DNA from: a virus
IMG/VR virus record: IMGVR_UViG_3300049043_000298
Coordinates: 1-24,067 of that record
DNA length: 24,067 bases
Strand: one strand, 5' to 3'
Shown in pieces: positions 12,587 through 19,311 of this stretch; positions within the stretch are counted from its first letter, which is position 1, and each line of letters begins with the position of its first letter. The notes under the pieces are model-generated. The model did no database searches. It was not told the origin of the DNA and saw nothing but the letters and a program-made list of their open reading frames with translations. The position numbers were made by a program, and so were the translations under genes.

Positions 12587-13145
12587 TGATTTAATTTTTT
12601 TCACATCTAAATGCCTTGAACACAACGAATCAATTGGACTTGATCCGAACTTGCTGCATAATGCCCATCATCCAATGCCAAAATGTTTTGGCGGAATAGA
12701 GACAGTCAAATTAACTACGTCTCAGCATGCGGCGCATGGAACAATACAGTCTTGCGTTATGAATCATCCCTGCATTTGGAGCTGGGAGCAAGTATTTATA
12801 GAGCATGACTGGCCTGAATTGTTGGATTTGTTTCATAAATGGATGGTCATAAAGAACAAAAAAGCTGGATCAAAAGGCGGTCAAGCCTTATCTTTTGAGC
12901 AGTATTCAAGTGCAGGAAAAATTGGAGGATCAATCACTGGAAGGCAAAATGTTGAATCTGGTCACTGGAAACGCTGCCAAGCGATAGGCGTAAAAGCAAG
13001 TTTTCGCTATAAATATGCGTGTTTAATCACAGGTTTCTGTGGCTATCCCATGCATGTATCTCGCCATCAGAATAAATTTGGCATTGATACAAAAATGCGG
13101 ATTCGTCTTGTCCCCCAAGTGTTAAAGGAGCAAAAAATTGCCTGA
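12516..13145 (+). CDS. HNH-type endonuclease with Gly-rich repeat helices
   Basis: The recognisable part runs from about 12640. It has an HNH-like core, HHPMPKCFGGIETVKLTTSQ followed by HAAHG, and IWSWEQVFIEHDWPELLDLF, then Gly/Ser repeat helices (AGSKGGQALSFEQYSSAGKI, GGSITGRQN) like the NUMOD-type DNA-binding helices of homing endonucleases. It ends KMRIRLVPQVLKEQKIA. Such free-standing enzymes cut double-stranded DNA and spread with their gene. The start is unclear: ATG 12516 is used here, ATG 12468 is possible, and a later non-ATG start after the preceding stop at 12586 is also possible. No intron was seen nearby. Its end overlaps the next start by eight bases. Confidence 0.7.
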   Translation: MTSPIPVVLSELKWVQDKTTPTLDDLIFFTSKCLEHNESIGLDPNLLHNAHHPMPKCFGGIETVKLTTSQHAAHGTIQSCVMNHPCIWSWEQVFIEHDWPELLDLFHKWMVIKNKKAGSKGGQALSFEQYSSAGKIGGSITGRQNVESGHWKRCQAIGVKASFRYKYACLITGFCGYPMHVSRHQNKFGIDTKMRIRLVPQVLKEQKIA

Positions 13146-13293
13146 CATTGCAATGTGCCAAGGGGGCGAATGCCCTGTCCGAGAAAATTGTTGGCGCTAT
13201 ATCGCGCCTGCTGATCGTTGGCAGAGCTATTTCGGCACGCCGCCATTCGATGAGGATGGCTGCGAATACTTCTGGGATGTAAACGAAAAATGA
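13138..13293 (+). CDS. Small Cys/Trp-rich protein with TTG start
   Basis: A 51-residue product whose start is fixed by a strong ribosome site: AAAGGAG at 13124-13130, seven bases before TTG 13138. It reads MPDIAMCQGGECPVRENCWR, then YIAPADRWQSYFGTPPFDED and GCEYFW. Four cysteines (CxxxxCxxxxxC and a later C) suit a small zinc or disulphide fold. I recall similar CPxxxxCxR/ QSYFxTPP peptides in cyanophages and cyanobacteria, function unknown. The end overlaps the next ATG by four bases. Confidence 0.7.
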   Translation: MPDIAMCQGGECPVRENCWRYIAPADRWQSYFGTPPFDEDGCEYFWDVNEK

Positions 13294-13457
13294 AAACCAT
13301 TCTCGTTATTTCCTGCATTATTTGCTCGCCATTTTCTGCATTGGCGCAAACTTTTCCCATTCAACAGAGTGGCAGGATCATTGCCCATCTGGGCTATTAT
13401 TCCTCTTCTGGCTATTGCGTGCCCAGCTATGGCAATAGTGGACAAGTGGTCCAGTGA
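13290..13457 (+). CDS. Small secreted protein
   Basis: A 55-residue product from ATG 13290 (overlap ATGA with the gene before). The first 20 residues are a signal peptide (MKTILVISCIICSPFSALA, likely cleaved before QTFP). The mature part is about 36 residues, Ser/Tyr/Gly-rich (GRIIAHLGYYSSSGYC) with a single cysteine. A secreted product in a replication module is unexpected. It could modify the infected cell's surface or periplasm; no family recognised. Confidence 0.5.
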   Translation: MKTILVISCIICSPFSALAQTFPIQQSGRIIAHLGYYSSSGYCVPSYGNSGQVVQ

Positions 13458-13580
13458 CTAATCCGCCTAGTGCCAAACACTGCATGCTCCATTAGGCACG
13501 TATAAAAACGGAAATTATTGTACAAAAAGCTATGGCAGCCGCTGATGGGTTGTTACGATTTGTGTCTCCACAAATTGACG

Positions 13581-14346
13581 ATGCCCACGTTTCCGCGTTA
13601 CGAGCCCAACCGGCTCCAATTGAACAAAGCGCAGGCATTACGTTTGCAACGATTTTCCCAATGTCCCAGAAGGGTGTGTTTTGCCCTCTGTGACGACTAT
13701 TGCGAGCGCGTGTTCGCCCCCTGGCAAAATTGCGGCATTAATGAACTGGCGCAAGAAAGTCGGGAACGAAGAAGCGAATCGTCGCACTCGAAATGCCGTA
13801 GATCGTGGCAATTGGCTCCATGGCGTTTTAGAGGATTTCTGGAACGGTGAGGATATTAATTGCCACCTTGATTCCCATCCTTCTTACGTTCCTTATTTTG
13901 AAAGCATTGCTTCGTTCCTAGAAGGCATTGATAGTCCGCTTCTCGTGGAGAGCGCCATTGCCTGGTACGACAATGCAAGAGAAATTGGTTATAGCGGCAC
14001 GTTTGACATGCTGGCCACAATGAACAATGGCAACTACGCATTGTTGGATTGGAAGACCAGTTACAAACAAAAGCCTGATACACAGCTAGCCGACTATCGC
14101 ATGCAGCTCGGTGCTTATGTGCAGGCTATTGAGCAGATGTATGGCATTGAAATTAATGAAGCGCATTGCGCCATTGCTATTTACGACCCAGACACTGACA
14201 AAGGCCAGGAAGCTCAAGTGGTGAGCCTGTCGGCAGGCGAGCTGGTCATGCAGGCCGACATCATGGTTCAGAAGACGCAGCAGTTCTTCTTTGACCATTA
14301 TCCAGGCCGCGTGCCCTTAACCATTTCTATGGATAGGGCAGCATGA
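13581..14346 (+). CDS. RecB/Cas4-like PD-(D/E)XK exonuclease, frame broken by one indel
   Basis: About 255 residues. The gene starts at ATG 13581 (MPTFPRYEPNRLQLNK); one extra A at 13626-13628 throws it out of frame, and the protein continues RRHYVCNDFPNVPEGCVLPS then VTTIASACSPPGKI. Nuclease motifs are clear: an early His in NWLHGVLEDF, the acid in GYSGTFDMLA, ALLDWKTSYKQKP giving D-x-K, and QLGAYVQAIEQMYG as the family's Q-x3-Y motif. Such enzymes resect DNA for phage recombination, matching the Sak3 annealing protein upstream. A TTG at 13681 would rescue a 221-residue protein that still holds all the catalytic motifs. The C-terminus ends before a 70-base gap. Confidence 0.82.
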
Positions 14347-14416
14347 CATTGCGAAATGTGACAGTAGGCTAGTTCAGCCCGTCCAGGGCCCACTACTTTC
14401 CTTTGAGGAACAACCA

Positions 14417-14698
14417 ATGCCCTCTGGCAATCTTCCCGTTTTTTCTGGCACCGTCGATCTGACGCCCGACATCCTTAACGCCGCCAAGAAAGCTGGCCCC
14501 AATCAACAGGGCAATTACAGCTTCCGCGTGGCGCTGTGGGACAACGACAAGCGCGACAAGGACACTTCTCCCCATTACAAAGGGCAAGTGACTGTTAATA
14601 AGATGGAAAACAGCCCTAAGGCTTATTCCAGCTTCTGGAAGAACGACAACGCCTCCTCTGGCGGTAGCCGCTCGTCTTCCAGCGACGATCTTCTTTGA
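14417..14698 (+). CDS. Small protein with acidic tail, possible ssDNA-binding protein
   Basis: A 93-residue product from ATG 14417, with GAGGA about ten bases upstream. A beta-rich core (LPVFSGTVDLTPDILN, GNYSFRVALWDNDKRDKDTS, YKGQVTVNKMENSPKAYSSF) is followed by a Ser/Gly linker and an acidic end SSDDLL. An OB-like core plus disordered acidic tip is the layout of single-stranded DNA-binding proteins, whose tips recruit other replication enzymes. Its place between the nuclease and nucleotide genes fits. This is inference from layout, not a sequence match. Confidence 0.6.
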   Translation: MPSGNLPVFSGTVDLTPDILNAAKKAGPNQQGNYSFRVALWDNDKRDKDTSPHYKGQVTVNKMENSPKAYSSFWKNDNASSGGSRSSSSDDLL

Positions 14699-14726
14699 GC
14701 CAGTTTCTTGAAAACTGACTAGTATG

Positions 14727-14748
14727 GGGCGGCATCAGCCGCCCTTTT
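14727..14748 (+). terminator. Intrinsic terminator abutting the next start codon
   Basis: GGGCGGC (14727-14733) pairs with GCCGCCC (14738-14744), then TTTT. The ATG of the dCTP-deaminase homologue is at 14750, leaving no room for a separate ribosome site. Confidence 0.8.
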
Positions 14749-14749
14749 C

Positions 14750-15337
14750 ATGGCCCTTCTCTCTGATAAAGAGATCAGCATCCTCGCTGAAAATGACATC
14801 CTTTTCCCCTTCGTGGGTGAGAAGCGACGTGAGCTGGACAATGGCACCAAAGCCCTTTCCTATGGCCTCTCGCACGCTGGTTACGACCTTCGCCTGTCCC
14901 CCAAAGGCTTTATGGTCATCAACAACAACAATGCAGTGGAAGCTCTCGACGTGAAGGCTTTTAACTCATCGTTGATGTATGAGGCCACCCCCATTGAAGA
15001 ACTCGGCAGCACGTTCTTTGTTCTGCCTCCATTTTCTTATGCCTTGGGCGTAAGCATGGAACTTATCACAATGCCTCCCAATATTATGGGCATCTGCGAT
15101 GGGAAGTCCACTTATGCACGACAGGGAACCATTATTAACGTTACGCCAATTGAGCCTGGTTGGTCTGGCCACCTTACTATCTGCATTGTCAATCCCTTGG
15201 CTTTTCCAGTGAGGATTTATGCCAATGAAGGCATTGTGCAGATTATGTTTGCTCGGCTATCCAGCAAAGTGAATGAAGTCTATGGTGATGGTAAATATCA
15301 AAATCAAGGGGCTAAAGTAGCATTTGCTGCAGTCTGA
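14750..15337 (+). CDS. dcd: dCTP deaminase / dUTPase superfamily protein with altered catalytic site
   Basis: A 195-residue protein, close to the usual length for dCTP deaminase. It starts MALLSDKEISILAENDILFP and keeps the family pattern: SYGLSHAGYDLRLSP, LPPFSYALGVSMELITMPPN, the nucleotide-binding GKSTYARQGTIINV, TPIEPGWSGHLT and the end YANEGIVQIMFARL. In the enzyme of E. coli the base that activates water is Glu138, in the segment after GWSG; the matching residue here is Cys (HLTICIVN). It may therefore be inactive as a deaminase, or act more like a dUTPase, which has a small residue at that point. Either way it lies near ThyX, the step from dUMP to dTMP. Confidence 0.85.
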   Translation: MALLSDKEISILAENDILFPFVGEKRRELDNGTKALSYGLSHAGYDLRLSPKGFMVINNNNAVEALDVKAFNSSLMYEATPIEELGSTFFVLPPFSYALGVSMELITMPPNIMGICDGKSTYARQGTIINVTPIEPGWSGHLTICIVNPLAFPVRIYANEGIVQIMFARLSSKVNEVYGDGKYQNQGAKVAFAAV

Positions 15338-15340
15338 TGA

Positions 15341-15703
15341 GTGAGTGCTCTTGAAGATCAATTTCTCGGGCTTTGGCAGGCACATTTCCCTAATCTTCCA
15401 TTGATTAGAGAATTTAGTGATGTGGAAACTTGGGAGAAAGATTTTGAAGAACGTTATGCAAAATCAAAACGCTCTAAACGCTATCGGGCCGATTTCGCTC
15501 ATTTACCATCCCGTAGTCTCATTGAAATCCAAGGCGGAACTTTCAATCGAGGCCGTCACGTTACGGGCAGTGGTTATGAGCGAGACGCCCGAAAGTTTAA
15601 TCTTGCCACCATTGGAGGATGGCGAGTGTATTTATTAACTAGCCAAACGGCCAAAGACGCCGCTTGGCTTGAGAGGATCGCCGCTGCACTTCGTCAGAAA
15701 TAA
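15341..15703 (+). CDS. Predicted PD-(D/E)XK nuclease
   Basis: A 120-residue protein with GTG start at 15341, directly after the dcd stop. The core RYRADFAHLPSRSLIEIQGG gives the D and E-x-Q spacing of restriction-like nucleases, followed by RGRHVTGSGYERDARKFNLA and GWRVYLLTSQ. This combination (GRH, then YE-x-D-x-K-x-N-x-A and GW) is common in small phage nucleases related to Vsr, VRR-NUC or resolvase folds. It could act in repair, recombination or host DNA breakdown. It converges with the minus-strand gene at 15639, overlapping it by 65 bases. Confidence 0.65.
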   Translation: MSALEDQFLGLWQAHFPNLPLIREFSDVETWEKDFEERYAKSKRSKRYRADFAHLPSRSLIEIQGGTFNRGRHVTGSGYERDARKFNLATIGGWRVYLLTSQTAKDAAWLERIAAALRQK

Positions 15704-16010
15704 CCTTGGAAGCTTCTTCCAGCAGTTCAGAAGCAGCACTTAGGTCATAGTCTTTGATGGTCATTGCTTGCCGCAGCTCAAGATTTTCCTTGACTAGCGA
15801 CCCTACGGCTTCTTGCATATTGGACCAGCCTTCCAACAAATTGCCAGCAACTTCCCGCAGCTTCTCAATGTCATTGCATTCTGCTAATGCTTTTTTGTTG
15901 AGCGTTAGAGCGAAATCACGCTCCATGCTGCGTTCAAAAGGCCCCATGGCGGCAGTGTAATTTTTTCCGTTGTACTGTAACTCTACTGGAATTGAAAAAT
16001 GCGTGGACAT
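15639..16010 (-). CDS. Hypothetical coiled-coil protein, 123 residues
   Basis: Starts at ATG 16010 (MSTHFSIPVELQYNGKNYTA). A short beta-rich N-terminus (LQYNGKNYTAAMGPFERSME) precedes long helices (LREVAGNLLEGWSNMQEAVG, SLVKENLELRQAMTIKDYDL, SAASELLEEASKV) and a basic end. I recall similar proteins (YNGKxYTAxLGPF ... GWSNxQ) in cyanophages, of unknown role. It lies alone on the minus strand between two plus-strand genes; no terminator or promoter was clear. Confidence 0.65.
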   Translation of the reverse strand: MSTHFSIPVELQYNGKNYTAAMGPFERSMERDFALTLNKKALAECNDIEKLREVAGNLLEGWSNMQEAVGSLVKENLELRQAMTIKDYDLSAASELLEEASKVISDEVQRRSSQAKRRLWPFG

Positions 16011-16074
16011 TGTTTCTCGACCATTTGCTCTAGCCTAACGAAAGGGACTATTGGCAAACAGTTTGTATACAGGG

Positions 16075-16358
16075 TGGACGATGGAAAGAAAGCCGTAATA
16101 AAAACTACGGAGCACCGTCCATATCGCCTTGCACGCACGCCTCGCGCTCATGAATGGCGCCCTGGAGAAGACGTGATATACGTGCAGCCAACAGCCGCAG
16201 GGTGGATGCTGACGGGCCTTGTCGGCACGCTTATTGGTTTTGTTTTTAATGGAAACAAAAGAAAAGCCGTTGTTATTTGGCATACAGAAACCAGCGTTTC
16301 GCCTACAATCAGTCTGCAGCGACTACGACCAGCCTCATTGTTTCATGGCTCTTTCTAG
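16075..16358 (+). CDS. Doubtful small protein upstream of thyX
   Basis: The 300-base stretch before thyX has one plus-strand frame with protein-like content (KAVIKTTEHRPYRLARTPRA, WRPGEDVIYVQPTAAGWMLT and a hydrophobic GLVGTLIGFVF). The only start that keeps most of it is a GTG at 16075. It would overlap thyX by 14 bases. A minus-strand frame here is less convincing. I recognise neither. Confidence 0.35.
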
Positions 16359-17058
16359 CTTTATTGACCCTTTAAACGATGGCATCAGCTTTGTGCGTCT
16401 TATTGACTGGATGGGCAGTTCTCTTGATATCGTCTGCGATGCTCGTCAATCTTTTGATCAAACCAGCGCAGACTGGTCCGAAAAAGATCAAAAACTCCTC
16501 AACTATTTAGTTAAGCATCAACACACCAGCCCATTTCGTGGCGTTGTCACTAAATGGCAAGTGAAGGCTCCGCTGTTTATTGCTCGTCAATGGTGGAAGC
16601 ATGTTATTGGCGGCACATTTGCCAATGATCAACTGGGCTGGAACGAAAAAAGCTTTCGTTACTGCGAAGCTGATAGCGAGGAATTTTACATGCCTCGTGA
16701 GTTTCGTAAACAAAGTGACAACAACAAACAGGCATCTGCTGGCCCCTTAGAAGGCGCTTCGCATGACCTGGCCATGATTGAATATGCCAAGGGGCTGCAG
16801 GCCGCTAAACAGGCTTACAACAGCCTCCTGTCGCTTGGTGTGAGTAAAGAGCAGGCTCGTGGCGTGCTGCCAACTTCCCTCTATACTTCCTTCACTTGGA
16901 CCTGTAGTTTGCAGGCTCTTCTCCATTTTCTGAGCCTGCGGAGTCCCGCTGATGCTCAAGGAGAGATTCAAGCTTATGCTCAAGCCCTTTCTCTTTTAGC
17001 CCGTCCCCTTTTTAAAGAAGCTTTTGAAGCTTTTGAAAACAATGACTGTTCCTTTTGA
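16345..17058 (+). CDS. thyX: Flavin-dependent thymidylate synthase
   Basis: A 237-residue protein from ATG 16345 (MALSSFIDPLNDGISFVRLI, then DWMGSSLDIVCDARQSF); the open frame upstream is not part of the domain. The ThyX core is clear: HQHTSPFRGVVTKWQVKAPL, FIARQWWKHVIGGTFAND and GWNEKSFRYCEADSEEFYMP, with SKEQARGVLPTSLYTSFTWT and the end ALLHFLSLRSPADAQGEIQA. It makes dTMP from dUMP with FAD and folate. The classic RHRx7S motif is KHV with a longer loop before the Ser, a variant seen in other phage ThyX proteins as I recall. The end overlaps the next start by 17 bases. The last codons hold a 9-bp direct repeat (GAAGCTTTT twice, near 17018-17034). Confidence 0.93.
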   Translation: MALSSFIDPLNDGISFVRLIDWMGSSLDIVCDARQSFDQTSADWSEKDQKLLNYLVKHQHTSPFRGVVTKWQVKAPLFIARQWWKHVIGGTFANDQLGWNEKSFRYCEADSEEFYMPREFRKQSDNNKQASAGPLEGASHDLAMIEYAKGLQAAKQAYNSLLSLGVSKEQARGVLPTSLYTSFTWTCSLQALLHFLSLRSPADAQGEIQAYAQALSLLARPLFKEAFEAFENNDCSF

Positions 17059-17412
17059 AGGAGTGCCACAAGTGTTTGACTCCGTTGATCGTCCTTTTCA
17101 CTATGGTTTTGGTGGTGTTGAAACTATTGAAGCTTTAGAAGCCAGCATGACGCCTGAAGCTTTTCGTGGCTTCCTTAAGGGGAATGTAATGAAATACGTA
17201 TGGCGCTACGAAAATAAAAACGGCCTGGAAGATTTAAAGAAAGCAAAATGGTATTTAAAAACTCTCATCCATGCTTTAGAAATGGACGAGGAAAAGAAGC
17301 ACTCTCCACCATTGAAAACAATTGCAAAGATGGTTTCTGTCCAATGCCAGGCGCTCGTATGGGTGACGTGGTAATTGACTCTCCAATGTTTGCTCCAATT
17401 AGTGATTGCTAA
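17042..17412 (+). CDS. DUF3310 protein, frame broken by one indel
   Basis: About 123 residues, starting at ATG 17042 inside the end of thyX (MTVPFEGVPQVFDS). DUF3310 is plain: PFHYGFGGVETIEALEASMT, PEAFRGFLKGNVMKYVWRYE and DLKKAKWYLKTLIHAL. One missing A at 17292-17295 shifts the frame; restored, it goes on EMDEEKEALSTIENNCKDGF, CPMPGARMGD and ends ISDC. DUF3310 proteins are common in phages next to nucleotide genes; a nucleotide-kinase or regulator role has been suggested but is unproven. A TTG at 17024 is a less likely start. It converges on the HNH gene, sharing four bases, and a bidirectional terminator follows. Confidence 0.8.
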
Positions 17413-17888
17413 GCCGCATAAGCATCGGTTAAAACAAAGCCCCCAATAATGGGGGCTTTCTCTTGCGATGGAATATAAAGCCCACGCTCTTCTGCATAGG
17501 CTTCAATGTCCTGCAACGACGTATGGGCACTCACATAGCTATAGCAGTACACCCATGCAGTAAGAATTTCTTCTCGTTGTTCAGTCCAAAATTGCTGAGG
17601 CCGCCACCATTCAAAGATGGGCTCTGCCCCTTTCTCTAGGTTACATTTTTTGCACGAAGGCACCAAATTATATTTTGCAAAATGAGGACCGCCCTTACTT
17701 TTAGGCACGATGTGATCAATGGTAAGCTTTTCATTCCATCGACCACAGTAAGCACAAGAACAATGACCCAATGGCCCTCTTAAGGGATAGTCCTCAAAAA
17801 TACTTTTTCTAAACCGTCGTCTAGCGTCTCCAGGGCGAAGTTCAATGAGGGAATACAAAAGCTCATCGGGACCATTCGCAGTTGGCAT
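17409..17888 (-). CDS. HNH endonuclease
   Basis: A 159-residue protein from ATG 17888 (MPTANGPDELLYSLIELRPG). The HNH/zinc core is complete: CSCAYCGRWNEKLTIDHIVP, then KSKGGPHFAKYNLVPSCKKC and NLEKG, with paired CxxC motifs and the D-H-I catalytic pair. It is followed by helices (EWWRPQQFWTEQREEILTAW) and a C-terminal tail encoded by a terminator hairpin. It may be a free-standing homing enzyme, or cut DNA at packaging, as HNH proteins do near terminases. It is divergent from the lysis cassette and convergent with the thyX unit, so it stands alone. Confidence 0.9.
   Translation of the reverse strand: MPTANGPDELLYSLIELRPGDARRRFRKSIFEDYPLRGPLGHCSCAYCGRWNEKLTIDHIVPKSKGGPHFAKYNLVPSCKKCNLEKGAEPIFEWWRPQQFWTEQREEILTAWVYCYSYVSAHTSLQDIEAYAEERGLYIPSQEKAPIIGGFVLTDAYAA
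17436..17459. terminator. Bidirectional terminator within the 3' end of the HNH gene
   Basis: AAAGCCCCC (17436-17444) and GGGGGCTTT (17451-17459) form a perfect 9-bp stem. On the plus strand TTTCTCTT follows; on the minus strand TTTGTTTT. It can end both the thyX/DUF3310 transcript and the HNH transcript, and is translated as part of the last codons of the HNH protein. Confidence 0.75.
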
Positions 17889-17949
17889 GGCGCATATTTA
17901 ATTTTCCTGCCACTAATCTAACCACTAAATTTGCCCCCCTGAGAATGTT

Positions 17950-17955
17950 TATAAT
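17950..17955 (+). promoter_or_regulatory. -10 box TATAAT upstream of the lysis cassette
   Basis: A perfect TATAAT in the 87-base gap between the divergent HNH gene and the first small membrane protein, 20 bases before its ATG. The -35 region is poor (an A/T-rich TAAATT at about the right place), as expected if a phage factor is needed. Confidence 0.55.
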
Positions 17956-17975
17956 GAACAAATGGCGGCATAACA

Positions 17976-18185
17976 ATGAACTTTTTTCAGGAAGGCTTTG
18001 CTAATTTTGTTGCCACCTTAACGGCTGGCATGCTTCTTGCCACTGGCGGAATGCTTGTTACAGTTGGCCATCAGCAGGTAAAAGTGGCCACGCAAATTGA
18101 AAGCATCACTGAGAAATTAGACACCCTTACGGAAAACTTAACTACGCTAGAAGTAAGAGTGCGTTCGCTGGAAATTCGTCGCTAA
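17976..18185 (+). CDS. Membrane plus coiled-coil protein, holin-like
   Basis: A 69-residue product from ATG 17976. A short N-terminus (MNFFQEGFANFVATLTAGML) leads into one membrane helix (LATGGMLVTVGHQQ) and then a coiled coil (TEKLDTLTENLTTLEVRVRS). It is the first gene after the TATAAT box, two genes before the endolysin. One membrane span plus a coiled coil suits a holin, antiholin or spanin-like piece. Position is the main support. Confidence 0.6.
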   Translation: MNFFQEGFANFVATLTAGMLLATGGMLVTVGHQQVKVATQIESITEKLDTLTENLTTLEVRVRSLEIRR

Positions 18186-18213
18186 GCTAAAGATATAAAT
18201 TTGCCTTGGAACA

Positions 18214-18357
18214 ATGGGCGGAGCAGAATGGTTTGTTGTTGGTGGCATTATTATTGCCGCTGCCGATCAAATTCTTGATCGTTCTCCATGGAAAAGCAAT
18301 AACGTGCTTCAGCTTTTAATGGAAGGCTTGAAGACTGTTTTCCGCGTTAAGAACTGA
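18214..18357 (+). CDS. Small membrane protein of the lysis cassette
   Basis: A 47-residue product from ATG 18214 (MGGAEWFVVGGIIIAAADQI). A single hydrophobic helix is followed by LDRSPWKSNNVLQLLMEGLK and a basic end (TVFRVKN). It lies between the holin-like gene and the endolysin. I recall similar GGxEWFxxGxIIAAADQ peptides in cyanophage lysis regions. It may be the second holin component. Confidence 0.55.
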   Translation: MGGAEWFVVGGIIIAAADQILDRSPWKSNNVLQLLMEGLKTVFRVKN

Positions 18358-18366
18358 GCTTTTCCA

Positions 18367-19311
18367 ATGTGGGCTAATAATCGAGCGTTCTGGGATGAAT
18401 GCTTCCAGACTGCCCGTCGTTGCGGTGCTCGCTATCCCGAGCTTGTTGCGGCTCAATGTAGCCTAGAAAGTGGCTTTGGAAAGCATACCAGCGGCAAAAA
18501 CAACTACCTTGGCATTAAAGGGCCAGGCAGTGCTACAACCACGCAAGAGTGGTACGACGGTCAATGGGTGACAATTAGGGCTGGTTTTATTGACTTCCCC
18601 AGTCTTGCAGCCTGCATTGATTATTTAGTCACGCGATGGTACAAAGACTATCGTCATTTTAAGGGCATCAATAATGCTGCTAATCGTTATGCCGCAGCCA
18701 GGGCATTAAAGGAGCAACGTTATGCCACTGATCCCGACTATCCGACTAAGCTCTCTGAGCTGATGAAGGAATATGCTCCAGAATCAACAAAAATTACTAT
18801 GATTGGCCCCAAGAAAAAGCCTCAACAATTTGGTTTTAAAAAAGGAGACTCCCATCTCATTGTTAACGACATTAGCGAAACAATGAAAGCCTTTAATTTT
18901 GAAGGTGAATTTTTATGGGAAATCCCCTGTCTCGCTCGTGGACAATATTCTGACAATGAATTTAAGCTGCAAAATTCTGACACACCGCCAGGAGTCTACA
19001 AAATTGGCGCCATTTACAAAGATTATGAGGCCAAGGGGGATAAGCCTGCTTATGATCGCACGCTTATGTCCTTTGGTTGGTACAGTTTTGATTTAGTTGA
19101 TTTAGAAGGGCAAGAAACTGGCATTGGCCGTGCTGGCTTAATGGTTCATGGCGGTGGAAGTGCATGTGGGTGGCCTGGCGCATGGGCTCCCAAGCAACAA
19201 CTATTTCCCACTCATGGCTGCATCCGCTGTCATAATGTTGATCTTCGCGACAAAATTCTTCCCCTAAGCAAACAAGGAACTATTTTTATTTCCGTTTTTC
19301 AGGAAGGATGA
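18367..19311 (+). CDS. Two-domain endolysin: glucosaminidase plus L,D-transpeptidase-like
   Basis: A 314-residue protein from ATG 18367. Residues 1-140 are a FlgJ-type glucosaminidase (YPELVAAQCSLESGFGKHTS, with the Glu of LESG as the likely catalytic acid; GKNNYLGIKGPG; WYKDYRHFKGINNAANRY). A linker (PKKKPQQFGFKKGDS) leads to a YkuD-like domain near 165-314: LIVNDISETMKAF, TPPGVYKIGAIYKD, LMVHGGGSACGWPGAWAP and the catalytic motif FPTHGCIRCHN. The first domain cuts glycan strands; the second normally makes or exchanges L,D cross-links using that Cys, and its job in a lysin is unclear. It follows two membrane proteins and overlaps the next gene by four bases. Confidence 0.88.
   Translation: MWANNRAFWDECFQTARRCGARYPELVAAQCSLESGFGKHTSGKNNYLGIKGPGSATTTQEWYDGQWVTIRAGFIDFPSLAACIDYLVTRWYKDYRHFKGINNAANRYAAARALKEQRYATDPDYPTKLSELMKEYAPESTKITMIGPKKKPQQFGFKKGDSHLIVNDISETMKAFNFEGEFLWEIPCLARGQYSDNEFKLQNSDTPPGVYKIGAIYKDYEAKGDKPAYDRTLMSFGWYSFDLVDLEGQETGIGRAGLMVHGGGSACGWPGAWAPKQQLFPTHGCIRCHNVDLRDKILPLSKQGTIFISVFQEG

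Noticed and set aside
13067-13445. Minus-strand frames opposite the small Cys-rich and secreted genes
   Set aside because: The plus-strand genes have a strong ribosome site, a signal peptide and coupled overlaps; the minus-strand frames have none of these.
13458-13580. A possible attachment site or promoter in the gap before the RecB-like gene
   Set aside because: Only a 5-bp GTGCC/GGCAC pairing and no tRNA-like or integrase context was found.
16035-16283. An 82-codon minus-strand frame before thyX
   Set aside because: Low-complexity, Phe/Lys-rich translation with no start signal; the plus-strand frame in the same place is more protein-like, though itself doubtful.
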